DNA of 15,305 nt from WHTX01 sp038255145 (GTDB lineage: Bacteria > Actinomycetota > Acidimicrobiia > Acidimicrobiales > CAIXPF01): contig JBBSLP010000093.1 of the NCBI GenBank assembly GCA_038255145.1, forward strand, positions 1 through 15,305, read 5' to 3'. This document shows, one piece after another, positions 7,559 through 14,670 of the stretch (positions within the stretch are counted from its first letter, which is position 1; each line of letters starts with the position of its first letter). A program made the translations under genes and the position numbers. Below the pieces are notes generated by a model, which saw only the letters and a list, made by a program, of their open reading frames with translations, searched no databases and was not told where the DNA came from.

Positions 7559-7923
7559 GTGACCGACACGATGGTGCCGAGGGAGATGATGGAGAGCGCG
7601 CCGGGGGCGGCGCTGGCCCGGAGGATCCCGACTGAGGAGCTGGCGGTCGAGCTCATGGATCGGGCCCGGGCTTCGACCCCGAGGTCCGCGCCGTGATCTA
7701 CACGACGAACGCGATCGAGAGCATCAACGGCCGCATCCGCAGAGCTGTCAAAGCCCGTGGGCACTTCCCGACCGAGGCCGCCGCGCTGAAATGCGTGTAC
7801 CTCGCGGTCATGAGTCTAGACCCCACCGGGCGAGGCCGTCAGCGTTGGATGAACCGTTGGAAGCCCGCACTGAACGCCTTTGCAATCGCATTCCCAGACC
7901 GAATTATCAGCCCAACGAAGTAG
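7559..7923 (+). pseudogene. IS256-family (Mutator-type) transposase, internal deletion and frameshift
   Basis: The N-terminal fragment starts at GTG 7559 (MTDTMVPREMMESAPGAA..., then LAVELMDRARA), as in actinobacterial IS256 transposases, and runs out of frame at about 7670. The C-terminal fragment starts in another frame at 7672 (FDPEVRAVIYTTNAIESING) and continues through GRIRRAVKARGHFPTEAAAL and RWKPALNAFAIAFPDR to TAG 7921-7923. About 280 residues between them, including the central catalytic region, are missing compared with the roughly 400-residue family length. The junction lies in a GGGCCCGGG run (7662-7670). The reading through of the first frame ends at TGA 7694-7696. The product cannot be functional. 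Confidence 0.85.
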
Positions 7924-7949
7924 CCAAGTTCACTCCTAAAGAGCAGAAC

Positions 7950-7976
7950 CCGTTGCACCGTTTATGAGACAGTCCC
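7950..7976 (-). repeat. right terminal inverted repeat of the IS256-family element
   Basis: Ends in GTTTATGAGACAGTCCC at 7960-7976. Read on the - strand it matches the intron-split left end (5394-5415 joined to 7505-7509) at 19 of 27 positions without gaps. Confidence 0.6.
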
Positions 7977-7982
7977 CAGAAA

Positions 7983-8492
7983 TTACGCTACAGCGCTATT
8001 GCGGACGGTGAGCGGCTGGTGTCCCACGCCGGTGTGAGAATCCTCGCCGAGGTGGCTGACCGGGCAGGTCTCCCACGCCCGGGGTTGACCCGGTTGTTCG
8101 CGTGGCAAGGTCTTCGTTGGCGGCGTCATCCGCCCGAAGGGTGACGTTGGGACGCGCCGCAGCGGGGATCGCCACGGGGATGACCAACATGTCCACCGTC
8201 GACGCCACGTTGTTGGCGTGCCAATCGGAGAAAGAGCAGACGGCGCCGACCTACAAGTCCAACCTCGGGTTCCACCCGTTGGGGATGTGGCTCGATGAGA
8301 CCCGCGAACCGTTGACCAGGCTGCTGCGCCTGGGGAACGCCGGGTCGAACACCGCCGCCGATCACTGCGAGGTGCTGCTGCGGGCCCCGCGCAGCTCCCC
8401 GACCCCCCTACCGGGCGGGCCACGACGTCGGTGAGGATCCGGCGGCGGTGCTCTACCCGATCGGCCGAGCGTTCCCCGGCGCCGTCACCTGA
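7983..8492 (+). pseudogene. IS1380-family transposase remnant (deleted and frameshifted)
   Basis: Three pieces in three frames. At 7983-8144 the frame reads ADGERLVSHAGVRILAEVAD, then RAGLPRPGLTRLF and GLRWRRHPPEG before a stop: the IS1380-type N-terminus. At about 8150-8400 another frame gives VDATLLACQSEKEQTAPTYK, then FHPLGMWLDETREPL and LGNAGSNTAADH, the characteristic IS1380 DDE-domain block. At 8409-8492 a third frame gives YRAGHDVGEDPAAVLYPI and then runs into unrelated sequence and a TGA. An internal deletion lies near 8144, a frame change near 8400, and more than half of the roughly 450-residue family length is absent. Its 5' end is cut by the IS256 right end at 7976, which suggests that the IS256 element arrived later or that a rearrangement joined them. 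Confidence 0.8.
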
Positions 8493-9036
8493 CAACCAGC
8501 GCCCGGCCGGCGCCCCCCGGAACACCCCGACGGCCACCGACCCGCCCGGCCTCTCCAACCCTGCTGCTGTCGATTCGCCAAGTTTGCCCGTCGCTCCGTT
8601 CGGGTAGGTCACCAGAGTCGTGTCGTCCGACGCGTCGAATGTAAGGAGCCTTGTGGCCGAAGGTGGACAGCAAAGCGCAACCAACGGAGTGCCCCAGCAG
8701 CCCCCGTTGCGAGAAGAAGACGACGTCGAATACAAGCCGGGCGGGTCAAGTGAGCCAAATCCTGACCCCGCAGCACCGGGGGGCACCGCAGCCACCCACC
8801 ACCCTCCCGCCCAGTAAAACGCCAATGGGAAACGTCGACAGTGGATCTGCTGCACGTTCGGATTACACCTGAGCCGGCGCGGCGGGTCGGCGTGGGTCGT
8901 CGGAATCATCGACGACCGCGGGCGTGCTGGCTGGTGCTCTGGCCACAAACGTCTGCGTGAGCTAGGGCCCTGGCCTCGGTAATCCATCGATCAAGAAATG
9001 CGCTCTCCGATCGGTGGCCGGCAAGATCAGATAGCG
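8493..9036. other. no gene recognised; probable 3' flank of a decayed insertion element
   Basis: 544 bases without a supportable gene. A + frame at 8620-8817 and a long - frame through 8500-8980 have no recognisable domain. GGGTCA (8743-8748) and TGACCC (8763-8768) form an inverted pair around a 14-base A/T-richer loop, and on the - strand GCGTTTTACTGGG (8809-8821) stands out against the GC-rich surroundings. Because an IS-type ATPase fragment lies just upstream on the - strand, this may be the 3' non-coding part of that element (inference). Confidence 0.35.
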
Positions 9037-9150
9037 GGAGTCCATGTCGGCGTTGGTGAGGAGGCGGAGGCCTTCGAGTTGTTCGGCGTCGAGGAGGTGG
9101 GCTTCGTCGAGGGCGAGCGCGACACCACGGCCGCGTTCGTCTTCTTCGGC
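8962..9150 (-). pseudogene. fragment of an IS-associated AAA ATPase (ExeA/TniB-like)
   Basis: The - strand frame reads GRGVALALDEAHLLDAEQLE followed by GLRLLTNADMDSR at about 9132-9037. This is the Walker B region of the AAA ATPases that accompany DDE transposases in some insertion elements (DEAHLL, then LRLLTN.DMDS). Past 9037 the similarity stops and the frame runs on without recognisable sequence to TAG at 8962-8964. The Walker A part would lie above 9150, but that DNA is replaced by the NlpC/P60 fragment on the other strand. Only about 32 residues of the family are left. Confidence 0.6.
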
Positions 9151-9154
9151 CGGC

Positions 9155-9334
9155 TCTGACGCGCTGCAACCTGGCGACCTCGTGTTCTACAGGGGTGCAG
9201 GCGTGAGCCCCGGTCATGTCGCCATCTACGTCGGCAACGGCCGGATCATCGAAGCGCTGAGGACCGGGACGAACGTGAGGATCGACACGTTCGACCACCC
9301 CGGTGGGTATGTCGGGGCGCGCCGGGTGGCGTGA
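9155..9334 (+). pseudogene. C-terminal fragment of an NlpC/P60 peptidase
   Basis: The frame reads ALQPGDLVFYRGAGVSPGHV followed by AIYVGNGRIIEALRTGTNVR and ends VGARRVA at TGA 9332-9334. LQPGDLVFY and GHVAIYVGNG are the second half of the NlpC/P60 cell-wall endopeptidase fold and include its conserved His. The catalytic Cys segment that should precede LQPGD is missing; the upstream part of the same frame (from 9044) is antisense to the ATPase fragment. The intact protein would have cut peptidoglycan stem peptides outside the cell. This is a relic joined to unrelated DNA at about 9150-9160. Confidence 0.7.
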
Positions 9335-9517
9335 ACACGGGGCCTGCTGCCGACGTCCCCGCGGCGGGCACAGGGGGGCGGGGGGTGACGACGGGCCGGC
9401 AAGGTCGCGGACCAGCTTGTGTGCGAGCACGGCAACGAGAGGCACCCGCCGGAGGGGCCAGGGGCAGGCCCTTCGGTGACGGGGGTGCCAGGCGGGCGGC
9501 GTCGTTACCCGCTGCTG

Positions 9518-10324
9518 CTAACGGCGGCGGGCGGCGCGGCCTCGTTCCAGCAGGCGCTGCATGCCGCCGATCCAGCGGTCGCGGTCGGCGGCCTGGCGGG
9601 TGATGTGCTCCTGCATCTCGGGGTGGCTGAGGATGAGGAAGCGCTCGGCCCGCATGGCGTCGACCACGGCGGCGGCCACGTCCTCGGGTTCGCGCACGTC
9701 ACCGCCACCGATGGTGGCCGACGCCTGGTCGCCGCTCATCTGCCTGGGCAGCATCCCGGTGCGGACCACGCCGGGGCACAGGCACGACACGTGCACGCCC
9801 TGGCCCCCATACGTGATGGCCAGCCACTCGGCGAAGCCCACCGCCGCATGCTTGGTCGCCGCGTACGCACCGTCACCGAGCGACGTCAGGATCCCCGCCA
9901 TCGACGCCGTGGAGATGAAGTAGCCCTCGCCCCGGCTGCGCCACTCGGGCACCAGCTGCCGCACGGCCCACACGTGGGCCATGGTGTTCACCCGCCACTG
10001 CCGGTCCCACTCGTCGTCGTCGGCCCGCAGGCCCTGGGCCGACGCCACGCCGGCGTTGGCGTGGAACACGTCCACGGGACCGAACTCGGCGGTGGCCGCA
10101 TCGATCAACGCACGGTTGCCATCCGAGGTACCGACGTCAGCCACGAAGGGGATGGCCCGTCCTCCCGCAGCGACGATCTCCTCGGCCACGGCGCGGGCGC
10201 CGGCCTCGTGCACGTCGGCCACCACGACCCCACTGGCCCCGTCAGTGGCGAAGCGTTGGGCGACAGCGCGCCCGATCCCGCTCGCCGCACCGGTGACCAC
10301 ACAGACCTTGCCTTCGATCTCCAT
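9518..10324 (-). CDS. SDR family NAD(P)-dependent oxidoreductase
   Basis: A 268-residue classical short-chain dehydrogenase/reductase. The N-terminal TGAASGIG (11-18) is the dinucleotide-binding glycine motif. Asp37 after the second strand (VVVADVH) favours NAD(H). NAG is at 90-92, and the catalytic tetrad is Asn113, Ser141, Tyr154 and Lys158 (YAATK). CPGVVRTGM (183-191) is the usual PG segment. The C-terminal 60 residues (RFLILSHPEMQEHI...) resemble SDRs found widely in mycobacteria and related actinobacteria. The substrate is unknown, probably a secondary alcohol or ketone. The ATG at 10324 lies five residues before the first strand, as is usual; no strong ribosome site precedes it. It is 176 bp downstream of the response-regulator gene on the same strand and may be transcribed separately. 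Confidence 0.92.
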   Translation of the reverse strand: MEIEGKVCVVTGAASGIGRAVAQRFATDGASGVVVADVHEAGARAVAEEIVAAGGRAIPFVADVGTSDGNRALIDAATAEFGPVDVFHANAGVASAQGLRADDDEWDRQWRVNTMAHVWAVRQLVPEWRSRGEGYFISTASMAGILTSLGDGAYAATKHAAVGFAEWLAITYGGQGVHVSCLCPGVVRTGMLPRQMSGDQASATIGGGDVREPEDVAAAVVDAMRAERFLILSHPEMQEHITRQAADRDRWIGGMQRLLERGRAARRR

Positions 10325-10500
10325 CGCCGGTCACCGTAGCGCTGACCGCCATCGCCCATCGCCGGCTGGGCCAACGCCGTGCGCCACCGGCCGAGCGGCG
10401 GCGCCTCGGACCTGACCGACCGGGGAGAAGTTCGAGGAGGTCGGCCTCGGCTCCCCGCCGGACGTCCGCTCCGGTGACGAGCGCGCCACGTCCGAACGCA

Positions 10501-11193
10501 TCAACGGCCGGGATCTGGGGGCCCAACGCCACCGGCCAGGCCTTTAGCGTGCCGGCCCGGGTCACGCTCGCGGGCCAGGGTCACCGCCGCAGCGCGGTTG
10601 GCGACGTGCAGCTTGTTGAGGGTGCCGGACACGTTGTTGCGCACCGTCTTCTCCGACACCCCCAGGCGGCGGGCGATGGTGGCCGGCTGGTGGCCGTCGA
10701 CGAGCAGGTCGAGCACGGCCCGCTCCCGCCCCGTCAGCTCGGGGAAGGGATCGGCGCGCTCGTGGCCGTTCAGCATCCAGTCCCGCAGCCGCAGGGCCAC
10801 CCCGGGCCCGAACACCGACTGGCCGGTGGCCACGGCCTGCACCGCGGCCCGCAGGTCGCGCCGTCCCGCCCCCTTCAGCAGGTAGCCGCTGGCCCCGGCC
10901 CGCAGGGCGGCGAACACCGAGGCGTCGTCCTCGAACATGGTCAGCACCAGCACGGCGACGCCCGGCCGCGTGGCCCCGAGCCGGCGGATGGCCTCGAAGC
11001 CGTCCATGGTCGGCATCTGCAGGTCCATCACCACCACGTCGGGGTCGAGCATCTCCACCGCAGCCAGGGCCTGCAGCCCGTCACCGGCCTCACCGACCAC
11101 CTCGAACCCGGCATCGGCCGCCAGCACCCCGCGCAGCCCGGCCCGTACCAGTTCGTGGTCGTCGACGACCAGCACACGGATCGCTTCGGTCAC
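10501..11193 (-). CDS. NarL/LuxR-family response regulator
   Basis: A 230-residue two-component response regulator. The receiver domain (4-120) has the acidic pair Asp11-Asp12, phospho-acceptor Asp57 (VVVMDLQMPTMDG), Thr85 and Lys107 (GYLLKGAG). The LuxR-type HTH (152-208) reads LTGRERAVLDLLVDG, then ATIARRLGVSEKTVRNNVS. The GTG start at 11193 shares GTGA with the TGA of the histidine kinase, so the two genes overlap by four bases and are translationally coupled. The frame continues upstream to 11400, but that is the end of the kinase gene. It presumably is phosphorylated by the adjacent kinase and controls transcription; targets cannot be seen, but the divergent membrane-protein gene at 13470 is a candidate. 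Confidence 0.93.
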   Translation of the reverse strand: MTEAIRVLVVDDHELVRAGLRGVLAADAGFEVVGEAGDGLQALAAVEMLDPDVVVMDLQMPTMDGFEAIRRLGATRPGVAVLVLTMFEDDASVFAALRAGASGYLLKGAGRRDLRAAVQAVATGQSVFGPGVALRLRDWMLNGHERADPFPELTGRERAVLDLLVDGHQPATIARRLGVSEKTVRNNVSGTLNKLHVANRAAAVTLARERDPGRHAKGLAGGVGPPDPGR

Positions 11194-13259
11194 CGTCCCG
11201 GACCTTCCGGCAGCTCGGCCTCCACCACGCAGCCACCTCCCGGCCGCTCCAGCACCCGCACGAACCCGCCGATCTCCTCGGCCCGTTCCCTCATGGACCC
11301 CAACCCCACCCCTTCGGTCACGTCGTCGGCCAGCCCCCCGCCGTCGTCGGCCACCGACAGGTGAAGGCGGCCGCCGGCCTGGGTCACGGTGATGCGACAC
11401 GTCGCCGCCCGGGCGTGCCGGGCGGCGTTGGTCACCGCCTCCGCGGCGATGCGGTAGGCGGCCGTCTCCGTGGCCACGTCCAACCCGCCCAGCTCGTCGG
11501 GCCGGCTGACCGACACCGCCAACCCGCCCCGGCTGGCCCGGCTGGCCAGCTCGTCGAGGGCCACGCCCAGGCCCACATCGTCCAGCCGGGGCGGCCGCAG
11601 CCCTTCGACCAGGCGGCGGATGTCACCCAGGGCATCCTCGACCTCGGACCGGAGCCGGTCGACGTCACCACCCAACGCCGCATCCGTGGCCCCGACCCGC
11701 TCGGCCACCACGTCGAGGCCCAGGGCCACCCCCGTCAGCTGGGGCCCCAGTCCGTCGTGCAGGTCGCGCCGCAACCGTCGCCGTTCCTCTTCGCGGGCCA
11801 CGACCAGCCGCTGGCGCGACCGGCGCAGGTCGGCGGTGAGGGCCACGTTGGCCGCGGCCACCCCCACCTGGGCGGCCAGGTGCTCGACCAGCTGGCGCTC
11901 GGCCGCGCCCATGGACGGCTCCCCCCGCCGATGACCCAGCTCCAGCGAACCCAGCTGCCGGCCCCGGTGCACGACGGGGAACGACTCCACCGCCGCGGTG
12001 GCCTGGCCCGCCTCGAAGACCAGCGGCGGGCCCGTGCCCGACAGCCGCACGGCCACGTAGGGCACGCGCAGGGCCTGGGCGGTGGCATCGGCCACGTCGG
12101 TGAGCAGGGCCTCGGCCGAACCCGCGCCGGCCAGCTCGGCCGCCACCCGGGAGACCACGGCGAAGGGGTCGTCGCGCTCGCCGTACAGGAAGCGGTTCAC
12201 CAGGCGTTGCACCCGCAGTCGGGCCGGGGTTATAAGCAGGCCGACGGCCACGGCGCCGGCGAAGGCCCACCACAACGACCCGCCCTGGCCCAGCGCGGCA
12301 CCCGCAGCGATGGCCACCCCGTAGACGGCGGCGGCCAGGACGGTCAACAGGGCATAGACCAGGGTCCGGTTGACCGCCGTGTCGATGCCGTAGACCTGGT
12401 GGCGCAGCACGGCGGCGGCGATCACCGCCACCTCGAGGAACGTGGTGCCCTGCCCGATGGCCACGCCCACCGGCGCCGGCAGCAGCAGCACGGCGGGCAC
12501 GATGACCACCGTCACGCTGGACAGCAGGGCCAGCCAGCTCAGCATCCGCCGTTGCTCACCCCGGGCCCGCCGCCAGCGGACGACGACCACGGCGGTGGCC
12601 AGGACCATGCCGGGGGCGATGAAGAGCTCGGGGTGCTCGGCCAGGTCGGCCAGCCCGGCCAGGCCCAACGGGTTGGCGAGCAGGGCGACGCGGGGGTCCG
12701 ACGTGGCCGGCAGGGGGAAGGGATCGAACACGGTCAGCACCACCCCGGCGGTGGCCAGCCCGATGGCCACGAAGGAGGCCGCCCGCATCCGACCCCGCAC
12801 CAGGCGACCGTCGGGGAACAGGGCGTAGGCCGTGCCCAGCACGGGCAGCTCGACCAGTGGGCCCCACCCGGCCAGCCATGCGCCCACCCAGGGGGCGGGC
12901 AGGTCGTGGCCCCCGAGGCGGGCCGCCACCACCCACTCGAAGCCGGCGCCTCCCAGGCCGTGGGCCAGGCCGGCGGCCAGCGCCAGCCAGCCGAAGGCCA
13001 CCTCGGGGCGTCGGGTGGCCAGGTACCAGCCGGGGCCGGCGAAGAGCAGAGCCCCGCCGGCGTCGAGCAGGGAGGCCCCGGGCGTCACGTCGGGCAGCAA
13101 CACGTGGAGGGGCAGGTGGCGGTTGCCGATCCGGCCGGCGACCGTGGCCACGGCCAGGGCCAGGGTGGCCAGGGCCAACCCGTCGGCCACGAGGCGCGCG
13201 CGGGCGCCACCGGGTGCCGTCCCCCGCAACCCTGGGCCCCCGGCTACCCCGTCGACCAC
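11190..13259 (-). CDS. membrane sensor histidine kinase (NarL type, HisKA_3)
   Basis: A 689-residue kinase from the GTG at 13259. Residues 20-345 hold about nine to ten hydrophobic segments, then the amphipathic linker ARLRVQRLVNRFLYGERDDP (about 345-364), typical of actinobacterial kinases of this group. A GAF-like domain spans about 370-470. The HisKA_3 dimerisation domain has EEERRRLRRDLHDGLGPQL with phospho-accepting His at about 501. The HATPase domain has the N-box AAEAVTNAARHA (about 606-617), DDGGGL (about 638) and GVGLGSMRERA. The frame is open to 13412 (740 residues), but the extra N-terminus is low-complexity, and GGGAGG at 13267-13272 lies 7 bases before GTG 13259, which decides the start; ATG 13379 is the alternative. 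It autophosphorylates on His and passes phosphate to the coupled regulator at 10501-11193. Confidence 0.92.
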   Translation of the reverse strand: MVDGVAGGPGLRGTAPGGARARLVADGLALATLALAVATVAGRIGNRHLPLHVLLPDVTPGASLLDAGGALLFAGPGWYLATRRPEVAFGWLALAAGLAHGLGGAGFEWVVAARLGGHDLPAPWVGAWLAGWGPLVELPVLGTAYALFPDGRLVRGRMRAASFVAIGLATAGVVLTVFDPFPLPATSDPRVALLANPLGLAGLADLAEHPELFIAPGMVLATAVVVVRWRRARGEQRRMLSWLALLSSVTVVIVPAVLLLPAPVGVAIGQGTTFLEVAVIAAAVLRHQVYGIDTAVNRTLVYALLTVLAAAVYGVAIAAGAALGQGGSLWWAFAGAVAVGLLITPARLRVQRLVNRFLYGERDDPFAVVSRVAAELAGAGSAEALLTDVADATAQALRVPYVAVRLSGTGPPLVFEAGQATAAVESFPVVHRGRQLGSLELGHRRGEPSMGAAERQLVEHLAAQVGVAAANVALTADLRRSRQRLVVAREEERRRLRRDLHDGLGPQLTGVALGLDVVAERVGATDAALGGDVDRLRSEVEDALGDIRRLVEGLRPPRLDDVGLGVALDELASRASRGGLAVSVSRPDELGGLDVATETAAYRIAAEAVTNAARHARAATCRITVTQAGGRLHLSVADDGGGLADDVTEGVGLGSMRERAEEIGGFVRVLERPGGGCVVEAELPEGPGR

Positions 13260-13469
13260 CCCTGCGCCTCCCGTCCTGCGGTGTCCCGGCCACGGCCCAC
13301 CCTGCCGGCGGACACGAGCCGAGTGTGGCGGCCGTCGTTCCCACCGACCCGGGACAGGTTCCCGTTCACCCGGGATCATGTCCTGTCGACGGCGGTCCCC
13401 GCTGGGTTCCACGGTGATCCCCGACCGACGTGCGCCGACCGGGCGACGTCAGAGGGAGAGGTGGGCGCC
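13260..13469. promoter_or_regulatory. divergent intergenic region between kinase and membrane-protein genes
   Basis: 210 bases that must hold promoters for both directions. I see no convincing -10/-35 pairs or inverted operator. It would be shorter (90 bases) if the kinase starts at 13379. Confidence 0.35.
13267..13272 (-). promoter_or_regulatory. ribosome binding site of the histidine kinase gene
   Basis: GGGAGG on the - strand, 7 bases before GTG 13259. It favours this start over ATG 13379 or the far upstream end of the open frame. Confidence 0.5.
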
Positions 13470-14090
13470 ATGCGCACGACGGGGATGGGGACGAGCGGGA
13501 TGGACACGATCGAACGCCGGGCCGCCGGCGCGTGGATCGCCGGCGCCGGGCTGTGGGCGGTCGCCGCCGCCATCGAGGTGGTGGGGGTGCCCGACGGCGC
13601 CGCCTTCGTGGCCTTCGAGCTGGTGTGGGCGTTGGCTCAGCTGTTCCTGCTGGTGGGTCTGGTCGCGTTGGCCCGCTCCCGGCCGTGGGCCGATCGGCGG
13701 GCCGGCCGCGTCGGCCTGGCCATCGCCGTCGTGGGCCGCCTCGTCTTCCTGGCCGCCGAGCTCGACTGCATCCGCCTGGGCACCAACGACTCGAACCTGC
13801 TGCCCGTGGGGATGGTGCTCACACTCGTGGGCATGACCACCCTGGGGGTGGCCGTCGTGCGCCAGCGCTGCTGGGTCGGGTGGCACCGCTGGGCGCCCCT
13901 GGCCATGGGCGTCTACCCCCTGGTCGCCATGCTGCCCCTGGTGGCCATCACCGGCGAGCCGCCGACGGTGACCATCGGCCTGTGGGCTGCCACCTTCGCC
14001 GCCCTGGGCGTGGCCCAGGGTCGGGAGGCGGCCCCGGCCCCGGCCGTTGCCCCTGGCCGACGCGCCCTGGCCCACCAGCGGACCGTGTGA
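13470..14090 (+). CDS. small multi-pass membrane protein of unknown function
   Basis: A 206-residue protein that I do not recognise. It has about six hydrophobic segments: WIAGAGLWAVAAAIEVVG (about 22-39), FVAFELVWALAQLFLLVGLV (about 46-65), VGLAIAVVGRLVFLAAEL, VGMVLTLVGMTTLGVAVV, WAPLAMGVYPLVAMLPLVAI and TIGLWAATFAALGVA, with an Ala/Pro-rich tail after residue 185. Start: ATG 13470 follows GGAGAGG (13455-13461) at 8 bases; an in-frame GTG at 13461 is less likely. The frame is open far upstream to 11361, but that part is antisense to the kinase gene. It diverges from the histidine kinase with about 210 bp between starts, so it may be part of, or controlled by, that two-component system (inference). 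Much of its length is polar-poor and GC-rich, like its neighbours. Confidence 0.75.
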   Translation: MRTTGMGTSGMDTIERRAAGAWIAGAGLWAVAAAIEVVGVPDGAAFVAFELVWALAQLFLLVGLVALARSRPWADRRAGRVGLAIAVVGRLVFLAAELDCIRLGTNDSNLLPVGMVLTLVGMTTLGVAVVRQRCWVGWHRWAPLAMGVYPLVAMLPLVAITGEPPTVTIGLWAATFAALGVAQGREAAPAPAVAPGRRALAHQRTV

Positions 14091-14128
14091 ACCGCGGGAC
14101 GGGCCGTCGTCCCTCGCCGGCACGGATC

Positions 14129-14147
14129 CATCTCCGAAGAGGAGATG
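14129..14147. terminator. hairpin between convergent genes, possible bidirectional terminator
   Basis: CATCTCC (14129-14135) pairs perfectly with GGAGATG (14141-14147) around a five-base loop GAAGA. It lies between the stop of the membrane-protein gene (14090) and the stop of the VOC gene (14192), where a shared terminator is expected. No T tract follows on either strand, as is common in high-GC actinobacteria, so function is uncertain. A second, weaker stem, GGGACG with CGTCCC, lies at about 14096-14113. Confidence 0.45.
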
Positions 14148-14191
14148 TACAACTCGAACCTCGACGGTCACGAGTCTCGAGTGATCGGCCG

Positions 14192-14548
14192 TCAGTCTTC
14201 CGTTCGGCTGCCGGCAAAGGTCACCGTGTTCCCATCGGGATCCTGCACGGTGGCGACGGCGAACCCGGACGACACCGTCTGCACCTCGGCATCGATGCCG
14301 ATGCTCGTCAGGTGCTGGGTCACGGGGGCGACCGTGTCCACGATCACCGTTGCGAACGATGAACCGGCACCCTCGGCCCGCTCGAACACCTGGAGCCCGC
14401 CGGTGGGGGAGAGCTGCCACTCGGCCAGGCCGTCCATGGGGCGGCGATCCGGCGGACGGCTGAACAGCGTGGTGTACCACTCGATGGCAGCGGCGTGGTC
14501 GGCGACGAGCACCTCGGCGAACACGTTGGTGATCTCGGGCAGGGCCAT
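14192..14548 (-). CDS. VOC (glyoxalase/bleomycin resistance-type) family protein
   Basis: A 118-residue single-unit vicinal oxygen chelate protein. It begins ITNVFAEVLVADHAAAIEWY, the usual first strand and helix of VOC proteins, continues LFSRPPDRRPMDGLAEWQL and GGLQVFERAEGAGSS, and ends VQDPDGNTVTFAG, the family's DP(D/E)GN..F signature. The third-strand His/Glu metal ligands typical of glyoxalase I are not evident, so a glyoxalase role is not supported; many such proteins have unknown substrates. The start at 14548 has AGGAGG (14551-14556) only two bases ahead, which is too close for normal use, so the true start may differ slightly or initiation may be weak. It diverges from the RidA gene at 14671 and converges with the membrane-protein gene. 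Confidence 0.85.
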   Translation of the reverse strand: MALPEITNVFAEVLVADHAAAIEWYTTLFSRPPDRRPMDGLAEWQLSPTGGLQVFERAEGAGSSFATVIVDTVAPVTQHLTSIGIDAEVQTVSSGFAVATVQDPDGNTVTFAGSRTED

Positions 14549-14670
14549 GCCCTCCTGGTACCCAGTTGGCGGTGGCCCGCCATCCGCCGCGACGCCGACA
14601 CCGGAACCACCTGGCGCTCCACCCAGGGGCGGTCGCCGCTAGGGTCCCCGGCATCAGGGGAGGGGGAGCC

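Larger units (their letters stand above)
5394..7976 (+). mobile_element. IS256-family element, internally deleted and interrupted by a group II intron
   Basis: The right end is 7950-7976, after the transposase stop, ending GAGACAGTCCC. Its reverse complement aligns without gaps to the sequence formed by joining 5394-5415 to 7505 onward, matching 19 of the first 27 positions; the shared parts include terminal GGGA, TGT, AACGGTG and AAC. This identifies 5394 as the left end and shows that the intron lies 22 bases inside it. Without the intron the element is about 494 bp, against roughly 1.3-1.5 kb for complete IS256 members. The flanking 8-9 bases (ending 5393 and starting 7977) do not match, so no target duplication is visible. 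The left end truncates the DUF2510 gene; the right end abuts the IS1380 remnant. Confidence 0.65.

Noticed and set aside
5385..7985. Target site duplication around the IS256-family element
   Set aside because: The 8-9 bases before 5394 and after 7976 do not match.
8620..8817. 65-codon + strand open frame
   Set aside because: Pro/Ser-rich, no ribosome site, no domain, and within decayed mobile DNA.
11361..14090. A 909-codon + strand open frame
   Set aside because: Everything before about 13470 is antisense to the histidine kinase, is Gln/His/Gly-rich without domains, and arises from high GC. Only the last 206 codons form a real gene.
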